NCBI GenBank assembly: GCA_002342785.1 | Contig: DDQV01000147.1 | Location: 1 to 10,440 of the forward strand | DNA: 10,440 nt | Source of the DNA: Fusobacteriaceae bacterium UBA2433 | GTDB lineage: Bacteria > Fusobacteriota > Fusobacteriia > Fusobacteriales > Fusobacteriaceae | Direction: 5' to 3' | In this document: piece after piece, positions 6,252-10,440 of the stretch | How the letters are laid out: each line of letters starts with the position of its first letter | Position numbering within the stretch: position 1 is the stretch's first letter | Translations under genes and position numbers: made by a program | The notes under the pieces: model-generated | Databases searched by the model: none | What the model saw: the letters and a program-made list of their open reading frames with translations, nothing else | What the model was told of the DNA's origin: nothing

Positions 6252-6896
6252 ATGAAAAAAGGATTAATTGTGTCTTGTCAAGCTCTCAAAGAAGAGCCGT
6301 TACACAGTCCATTTATAATGGGTAAAATGGCATTAGCAGCTAAAATGGCTGGAGCTGTTGGAATAAGAGCAAACGGTGTGGAAGATATCAATGCTATTAA
6401 AAAAGAAGTAGATCTACCAATAATAGGAATAATAAAAAAATATTATGATGGTATGAAATCGTATATAACTCCAACTGAAAAAGAATTAAAAGAGTTGATA
6501 GAGGCAAAAATTGATATTATTGCACTAGATGCAACATTTGATGCAGATTTAGAGTTATTAAAATCATTAAAGTGTTTATATCCGAATCAAAAGTTTATGG
6601 CGGATATATCAACAGTAGAGGAAGGAGTTAGAGCTGAAGAATTAGGTTTTGATTATATTGGGACTACATTAGTGGGGTATACTGATCAATCAAAAGAATT
6701 AAATAATTTTAATGTCTTAAAAAAACTAATAGAGATTTGTAAAACTCCAATTATAGCAGAAGGAAATTTTGATACTCCTGAAAAAGCAAAAAAAGCTTTA
6801 GAATTAGGTGCACATACTGTAGTGGTTGGTGGTGCAATTACAAGACCTCAATTAATAGCAAAAAAGTTTGTAGATGAACTCAATACAATTAAATAA
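6252..6896 (+). CDS. nanE: N-acetylmannosamine-6-phosphate 2-epimerase
   Basis: A 214-residue TIM-barrel enzyme of the NanE family that converts ManNAc-6-phosphate to GlcNAc-6-phosphate in the cytoplasm, feeding NagA and NagB. Residues matching the active site known from Clostridium perfringens NanE are visible: Q10 in VSCQAL, R39 in GIRANG, K62 in GIIKKYYDG, D118 in MADIST, E170 in AEGNF and the phosphate-binding VVVGGAITRP (190-199) with R198. The spacing Q10-R39-K62 equals that of the characterised enzyme. Length is slightly short of the usual 220-235 but complete. AAAGGTGG precedes the ATG by 6 nt, and the gap to EIICB is only 15 nt, so the two are co-transcribed. The absence of NanA (lyase) and NanK (kinase) beside it fits a substrate arriving already phosphorylated by the PTS. 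Confidence 0.95.
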   Translation: MKKGLIVSCQALKEEPLHSPFIMGKMALAAKMAGAVGIRANGVEDINAIKKEVDLPIIGIIKKYYDGMKSYITPTEKELKELIEAKIDIIALDATFDADLELLKSLKCLYPNQKFMADISTVEEGVRAEELGFDYIGTTLVGYTDQSKELNNFNVLKKLIEICKTPIIAEGNFDTPEKAKKALELGAHTVVVGGAITRPQLIAKKFVDELNTIK

Positions 6897-6906
6897 TATT
6901 AATAAT

Positions 6907-6938
6907 AAAGTCTGGAATAAAATCCAGACTTTTCCTCT
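6907..6938 (+). terminator. Terminator of the EIICB-nanE operon
   Basis: A perfect 10-bp stem AAAGTCTGGA/TCCAGACTTT (6907-6916 and 6923-6932) with a 6-nt ATAAAA loop, followed by a pyrimidine tail (TTCCTCTTCTT). It starts 10 nt after the nanE stop codon. On the minus strand the stem is followed by ATTATTAATATT, so it may also stop leftward readthrough from the methyltransferase gene. Confidence 0.8.
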
Positions 6939-6968
6939 TCTTATTCTGTACTAAATTCTTTAAAATAA

Positions 6969-7073
6969 CTTCCTTTATAAAGTCCAGTCTATCTCTGCCA
7001 TCAAAGATCATGAAGCAACGATCCTCCTTCTAGAAACTCTCAACTCCTATAATAAATTTAGGAATTCCCTCTT
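6969..7073 (-). repeat. Candidate decayed dispersed repeat, copy 3, right of the module
   Basis: On the minus strand, 7065-7040 matches 3674-3701 of the plus strand with single-base gaps and ends in the identical ATAGGAGTTGA. The part that follows (7039-6969) resembles copies 1 and 2. A 40-codon minus-strand frame starts at ATG 7011 (MIFDGRDRLDFIKE...) with AAGGAGG 11 nt upstream. However, it runs through the nanE terminator into the end of nanE, so it is unlikely to be a real gene. SRRRIVAS in another frame just upstream, together with IFDGRDRLDFI, faintly recalls the N-terminus of REP-associated Y1 transposases. That would make this a frameshifted, truncated relic. Confidence 0.4.
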
Positions 7074-7094
7074 AAAAAATTATTGAATTTTTAA
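7072..7094 (-). terminator. Weak A/T stem-loop after the methyltransferase gene
   Basis: TTAAAAAATT (7072-7081) can pair with AATTTTTAA (7086-7094) around an ATTG loop, with one unpaired base. It lies just beyond the methyltransferase stop codon and ends in a short T run on the minus strand. All pairs are A-T, so the stem is weak and may be chance. Confidence 0.25.
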
Positions 7095-7106
7095 ATTTGT
7101 ACAAGT

Positions 7107-7679
7107 CTAGTTAATAATTTCTAGAAGAACAAAATTATCTCCTATATGATATTCTTTTTTAGTTATATTAAATCCCATATCTTCAATAACATCTATAGTT
7201 TTTCTATTTAGATGACATCCCATGGCTATTTTTTTCCACACAGGAGTCAAGATATCTTGGATAACTGCTAAGATTTTATTTTTATGTTTTACATGTTCTA
7301 AAACTAAGATCTTTCCCCCTTCCTTACAAACTCTTCTAATTTCTGAGAGGGATCTTTTTGGGTCAGGTATTGTACAAAGAACTAACATCACAACTACTGT
7401 ATCAAATTCATCATCTTTAAACTCTAAGTTTTCTGCATCTCCTGAAATAACTTTAATTTTTTTGTTATCTATTTTCTTTAAAGATTCTGTCCTTAATCTT
7501 TCATCTGGTTCTATCGCAACAACATCATGACCTTCATACAATTCAAAATTTACTCCTGTCCCTGATCCAATCTCTAAGATTTTTCCTTGAGCTTTAGATA
7601 ACAAATTTTTTCGTAATCTATTCAAAAACTTTTTTTCTATAGGATCCATAAAAAAATCATAACAACAACTGTCTTTCAT
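7107..7679 (-). CDS. Class I SAM-dependent methyltransferase (METTL7/Methyltransf_11-like)
   Basis: A 190-residue single-domain methyltransferase with a Rossmann fold. Motif I is KILEIGSGTGVN (33-44), the ribose-binding acid lies in AIEPDE (55-60), the adenine region is GDAENLEF (80-87), and motif IV is FDTVVVMLVLCTIPDP (92-107), followed by the EGGKILVLEHV strand (120-130). The N-terminal YDFFMDPIEKKFLNRLR and the C-terminal GCHLNRKTIDVIEDMGF resemble METTL7-like proteins, which include thiol methyltransferases; the substrate here is unknown. No signal peptide or membrane segment is seen. AGGGAGG lies a few bases before the ATG. No good promoter is present in the 97-bp gap after the OmpA gene, so readthrough from that gene is possible despite the stem-loop between them. 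Confidence 0.88.
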   Translation of the reverse strand: MKDSCCYDFFMDPIEKKFLNRLRKNLLSKAQGKILEIGSGTGVNFELYEGHDVVAIEPDERLRTESLKKIDNKKIKVISGDAENLEFKDDEFDTVVVMLVLCTIPDPKRSLSEIRRVCKEGGKILVLEHVKHKNKILAVIQDILTPVWKKIAMGCHLNRKTIDVIEDMGFNITKKEYHIGDNFVLLEIIN

Positions 7680-7700
7680 TATTCCTCCCTTTTTAGCTCT

Positions 7701-7757
7701 AAAAAATTAAGAAGCTCAAGTCCTGTAAGATACAAAACTCAAGCCCTTAATTTTTTT
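7701..7757 (-). terminator. Stem-loop between the OmpA-family gene and the methyltransferase gene
   Basis: An 11-bp outer stem (AAAAAATTAAG at 7701-7711 with CTTAATTTTTT at 7746-7756) encloses about 34 nt that can form a small inner hairpin (TGTA-AGA-TACA, 7724-7734). On the minus strand it ends in a six-T run. It starts about 20 nt after the OmpA-family stop codon and ends about 20 nt before the methyltransferase start. It could be a full or partial terminator. Two CTCAAG direct repeats (7715-7720 and 7738-7743) lie inside. Confidence 0.65.
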
Positions 7758-7776
7758 ATTTAAAATAATATTAAAA

Positions 7777-8424
7777 CTAATTTGTTTTCGCTATTATCTC
7801 TATCTCAACCCTTCTATTTTTTTCCCTTCCTTGTAGAGTAGAATTAGAATCTATTGGATATTTAGATCCAAGACCTTCTGTTGTTATTCTTTCTGTTGCA
7901 ACCATTCTTGACTGAAGATACTTAGCTACACTATCTGCTCTATGTTTTGATAGAGTCATATTATAAGAATCTTTTCCTGTGTTATCTGTATGTCCTGAGA
8001 TAAATATATTAGTTTTATTATATTGATTCATTACTTTTGCTACAGAATCTAATACTTCATAAAAATCACTATTTATATCTGCACTACTAGTACTAAAAGT
8101 TAAGTTTCCTGGCATAACTAATTCTAACTTATTATCTGTTCTTTTTATAGAAACTCCTGTTCTTTGAAGTTCTGCTCTAAGGGCTGCTTCTTGTCTATCA
8201 AAATAATAACCAACACCTGCTCCTGTTAATCCACCTAGTGCTGCTCCTGTCAACGTAGCTTCTGTGTCTTTCCCTGCTATTTGTCCAGCTACTGCTCCTG
8301 CAAGAACTCCACCTAAGGCATATTTACTAGTCTGATTAAATTGCTTCTCACTTGTATAAGGATCAACACTTTGGCAACCTGCAATTGCTATAACACATAA
8401 TAATAGTATTATTTTTTTCTTCAT
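7777..8424 (-). CDS. Outer-membrane lipoprotein with glycine zipper and OmpA C-terminal domain
   Basis: A 215-residue envelope lipoprotein of the YiaD type. It has a signal peptide (KKK, then a hydrophobic core) ending in the lipobox I-A-G-C with lipidated C17. A glycine-zipper segment at about 38-73 (GGVLAGAVAGQ ... GAALGGLTGAGVGYY) may associate with membrane. An OmpA/Pal peptidoglycan-binding domain covers about 99-212. The diaminopimelate-binding pair is recognisable: D147 in SGHTDNTG and R162 in LSKHRADSV, 15 residues apart as in OmpA proteins, plus the terminal GREKNRRVEIEI. It probably anchors the outer membrane to peptidoglycan. AAGGTGG lies 7 nt before the ATG. A near-consensus promoter lies upstream and a stem-loop downstream. 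The lipoprotein plus OmpA architecture is the main evidence that the host is diderm. Confidence 0.94.
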   Translation of the reverse strand: MKKKIILLLCVIAIAGCQSVDPYTSEKQFNQTSKYALGGVLAGAVAGQIAGKDTEATLTGAALGGLTGAGVGYYFDRQEAALRAELQRTGVSIKRTDNKLELVMPGNLTFSTSSADINSDFYEVLDSVAKVMNQYNKTNIFISGHTDNTGKDSYNMTLSKHRADSVAKYLQSRMVATERITTEGLGSKYPIDSNSTLQGREKNRRVEIEIIAKTN

Positions 8425-8470
8425 AATAAACCACCTTATTTATAAAAATTTCTCATTTAGAGATCTTTAT

Positions 8471-8499
8471 ATTATATGCCAAATTTCCCTTTAATTCAA
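8471..8499 (-). promoter_or_regulatory. Promoter of the OmpA-family lipoprotein gene
   Basis: On the minus strand TTGAAT (8499-8494), a 17-nt spacer and perfect TATAAT (8476-8471). The predicted start near 8464 gives a leader of about 40 nt. A constitutive, fairly strong promoter fits an abundant envelope protein. Confidence 0.82.
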
Positions 8500-8527
8500 G
8501 AATTATATCTTTATTTAATATATAAAA

Positions 8528-8557
8528 TAGTCCAACTATCAAAAGATAATTGGACTA
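8528..8557 (-). terminator. Terminator of the SulP transporter gene
   Basis: A perfect 8-bp stem TAGTCCAA/TTGGACTA (8528-8535 and 8550-8557), one mismatch, then a 4-bp stem TATC/GATA with an AAAA loop. On the minus strand it is followed by TTTTATATATT. It begins 10 nt after the transporter stop codon. Confidence 0.8.
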
Positions 8558-8566
8558 AACATTAAT

Positions 8567-10222
8567 TTATTTTTTTAAACCAGAAATATTATCTAAAACT
8601 TTTTTTGAATGATTTATAGCTTTTTCAAAAGAATCATGAATATTATCTTGACCAATCAATGAAATTAATTGATGTTTTTCAAAATCTTTTAAAACAGATT
8701 CATTTACACCTGATAAAATAATAGCTACATTGGAATCTTTTAAAAGTTTTGCAACATCTTTAAGATTTTCTAAACCTGTGTGATCGACAAAAGGTACATG
8801 ACGCATACGTATTATCAAAACTTTACTCTTAAGTCCTATTCTTTTTATTACTTCTGTATATTCTTTTACTGAAGCGAAAAAAAGTGGACCGCTAATCTCA
8901 TAAATAGATATATCCTCAGGTAGATTTGAATAATCTTCTATTAGATCACTATCAATTTCATGGGGAATCTTTCCATTTATATCAGACATTCTTTTCATAA
9001 ACAATAAAGCAGATAAAACAATTCCAACCTCTATGGCTGCTGTTAGATCAACTAAAACAGTTAATATAAAAGTAGATAATAAAATAATAATATCAAAGAT
9101 AGATCCCTTAAGGATAGATCTAAAAGAACGCCATTCACTCATATTATATGAAACTACAATCAATATTCCTGCTAGACAAGACATAGGAATAAGTTTAGCC
9201 CATTTTCCAAATAATAACATAATCAACAACAAAGTTATTGAATGAGTAATCCCTGCAATTGGTGTTCTTCCACCAATATTTACATTGGTAGCAGTTCTCG
9301 CTATAGCACCTGTTGCTGGAATTCCACCGAAAAAAGGAGTAACTATATTTGCAATCCCTTGAGCTATAAGTTCAGTATTAGATCTGTGATTTCCACTTAT
9401 CATCCCATCTGAAACGACAGCCGAAAGTAAAGATTCTATACTTCCTAATAGTGCTATAGTAATAGCAGGACCTATATATATCCCTAGATCACTAAAATTA
9501 AAAGTTGGAACTACAAAATTAAAATGATTTGGAATATCCCCAAAAGATGATTCGATTGTAGTAACAGGAAGATCAAATAATTGTACTCCAACAGTCATTA
9601 TTACAATTGCAATAAATGAACCAGGTATCTTACTAGTTATTTTTTTTGAAAAAATAGATATTAATATGGTAATAACCGTGAGAATAACAGCGATCTTATT
9701 GATATCTCCCATATGAGAGAAGTAGATCTTCCATTTTTCAATAAATTCTGATGGAACTTGATCAATATTTAAACCCAATGCATCTTTTATTTGTGTAGAA
9801 AAAATAACCAATGCTATTCCACTTGTAAACCCAATAATTAGAGAACTTGGAAAATATTTTAATAGTCCGCCTAATTTTAATAATCCAAATACTATTAATA
9901 TTATTCCAGCCATAATAGATGAAATAATCAAACCATTAATACCATATCTTTCTACAATTCCATATACAATAACAATAAAAGCTCCAGTTGGTCCACCTAT
10001 TTGTACCCTACTACCTCCCAGTAATGAGATAAAAAATCCTGCAACAATTGCAGTTATTATTCCTCTTTCTGGTGAAACGCCTGAAGCTACTGCAAAAGCA
10101 ATAGCCAGAGGTAATGCAACAATAGCAACTACAATTCCAGCTAATATATCTGAAGTAATTTGTTTTTTACTAAGTCCCCCTTTTAATAAAGTAAATAATT
10201 TTGGATTAAATACGTGTTCCAT
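8567..10222 (-). CDS. SulP-family inorganic anion transporter with STAS domain
   Basis: A 551-residue inner-membrane transporter of the SulP/SLC26 family. The membrane domain (about 1-425) begins with the family signature region ALPLAIAFAVASGVSPERG (36-54) and GGSRVQIGGPTGAF (69-82), and includes PATGAIARTATNVNIGGRTPIAGI, the second inverted-repeat signature. A cytoplasmic STAS domain follows at about 435-535, with FVDHTG (D480, T482) at the position of the anti-sigma-antagonist phosphorylation motif. No carbonic anhydrase is fused. Substrate is uncertain: bacterial SulP proteins move sulfate, bicarbonate or dicarboxylates, and no sulfur or carbon-fixation genes are adjacent to decide. AGGAGG (10229-10234) lies 6 nt before the ATG. 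The gene is monocistronic, with its own promoter and terminator. Confidence 0.94.
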   Translation of the reverse strand: MEHVFNPKLFTLLKGGLSKKQITSDILAGIVVAIVALPLAIAFAVASGVSPERGIITAIVAGFFISLLGGSRVQIGGPTGAFIVIVYGIVERYGINGLIISSIMAGIILIVFGLLKLGGLLKYFPSSLIIGFTSGIALVIFSTQIKDALGLNIDQVPSEFIEKWKIYFSHMGDINKIAVILTVITILISIFSKKITSKIPGSFIAIVIMTVGVQLFDLPVTTIESSFGDIPNHFNFVVPTFNFSDLGIYIGPAITIALLGSIESLLSAVVSDGMISGNHRSNTELIAQGIANIVTPFFGGIPATGAIARTATNVNIGGRTPIAGITHSITLLLIMLLFGKWAKLIPMSCLAGILIVVSYNMSEWRSFRSILKGSIFDIIILLSTFILTVLVDLTAAIEVGIVLSALLFMKRMSDINGKIPHEIDSDLIEDYSNLPEDISIYEISGPLFFASVKEYTEVIKRIGLKSKVLIIRMRHVPFVDHTGLENLKDVAKLLKDSNVAIILSGVNESVLKDFEKHQLISLIGQDNIHDSFEKAINHSKKVLDNISGLKK

Positions 10223-10301
10223 TTTTAGCCTCCTAAAATAATTTGTTATCTATAAAATTAAAAATTTTAAATATTAATTAAAAATTGCTCAAATCGTTCA
10301 C

Positions 10302-10331
10302 ATTATACTTACATAAGTTCCCTCTTGTCAA
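10302..10331 (-). promoter_or_regulatory. Promoter of the SulP transporter gene
   Basis: On the minus strand perfect TTGACA (10331-10326), an 18-nt spacer and perfect TATAAT (10307-10302). The start would be near 10295, giving a leader of about 73 nt that is almost pure A/T before the Shine-Dalgarno site. No riboswitch is recognised in the leader. Confidence 0.82.
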
Positions 10332-10372
10332 TCTAATAAAATAATAATTTTATTTTTATAAATTATTTATAC

Positions 10373-10413
10373 AAAAAAGTCTCCTTTAAATAATTTTTAA
10401 AGGAGACTTTTTT
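10373..10413. terminator. Strong bidirectional stem-loop terminator at the right edge
   Basis: A perfect 18-bp inverted repeat (10373-10390 with 10396-10413) around a 5-nt TAATT loop, with a central GTCTCC/GGAGAC core and A6/T6 ends that give a U tract in both directions. It lies upstream of the SulP promoter, so it most likely ends a leftward transcript from a gene beyond the window, insulating the transporter gene. Confidence 0.85.
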
Positions 10414-10440
10414 AAATTTTATTAAAATTTTGCTAGAAAA

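Noticed and set aside
6889..7011. A 40-codon minus-strand ORF with AAGGAGG upstream
   Set aside because: It runs antisense through the nanE terminator and the end of nanE, the ribosome-binding-site spacing is long (11 nt), and the segment matches decayed repeat sequence. Treated as a relic.
3864..9245. Antisense open frames inside the regulator, EIICB, methyltransferase and SulP genes
   Set aside because: They lie opposite well-supported conserved proteins, have low-complexity translations and lack ribosome-binding sites.
1..10440. CRISPR arrays, tRNA or rRNA genes, phage, toxin-antitoxin or defence genes
   Set aside because: No regularly spaced direct repeats, no cloverleaf sequences and no proteins of these kinds are visible in the window.

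Overview
The window is very AT-rich, has strong purine-rich Shine-Dalgarno sites in front of every gene, and encodes an OmpA-type outer-membrane lipoprotein. An outer membrane combined with clostridia-like base composition and metabolism suggests a member of the Fusobacteriota (Fusobacterium, Cetobacterium, Ilyobacter or Psychrilyobacter type). This is inferred from style and content; no rRNA or other phylogenetic marker is present. Eight genes are placed with confidence: seven enzyme, transport or envelope genes and one regulator.

Left part (1-3562): an AT-rich non-coding edge, with a possible start of a leftward gene at the very end. Then come a fold-type I PLP aminotransferase (minus strand) and, diverging from it across a 316-bp promoter region, a stand-alone FMN-binding glutamate-synthase-like protein with an N-terminal four-cysteine cluster. 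The aminotransferase has a consensus promoter (TTGACA-17-TATAAT). The glutamate-synthase-like gene appears to use an extended -10 element and ends in a strong terminator.

Centre (3563-6940): a compact sugar-catabolism module. It consists of an RpiR/MurR-family regulator with its own promoter and terminator, followed by a two-gene operon of a PtsG-like EIICB permease and NanE (ManNAc-6-phosphate 2-epimerase). The simplest reading is PTS uptake and phosphorylation of N-acetylmannosamine, conversion to GlcNAc-6-phosphate by NanE, and control by the RpiR protein sensing a sugar phosphate. A perfect 17-bp palindrome just downstream of the operon's -10 box is a good operator candidate. Sialic-acid lyase, ManNAc kinase and an EIIA domain are absent from the window.

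Right part (6941-10440): three minus-strand genes: a METTL7-like class I SAM methyltransferase, a glycine-zipper/OmpA lipoprotein, and a SulP anion transporter with a STAS domain. The last two have near-consensus promoters and stem-loop terminators. An 18-bp perfect stem-loop closes the window.

Three intergenic stretches (about 259-309, 3605-3701 and 6969-7073) look like decayed copies of one dispersed repeat. Each lies downstream of a gene and in that gene's orientation, and two of them bracket the RpiR-PTS-NanE module in inverted orientation. This is the least explained structure here. I did not find a clearly new biological system; most of the window is ordinary chromosome.
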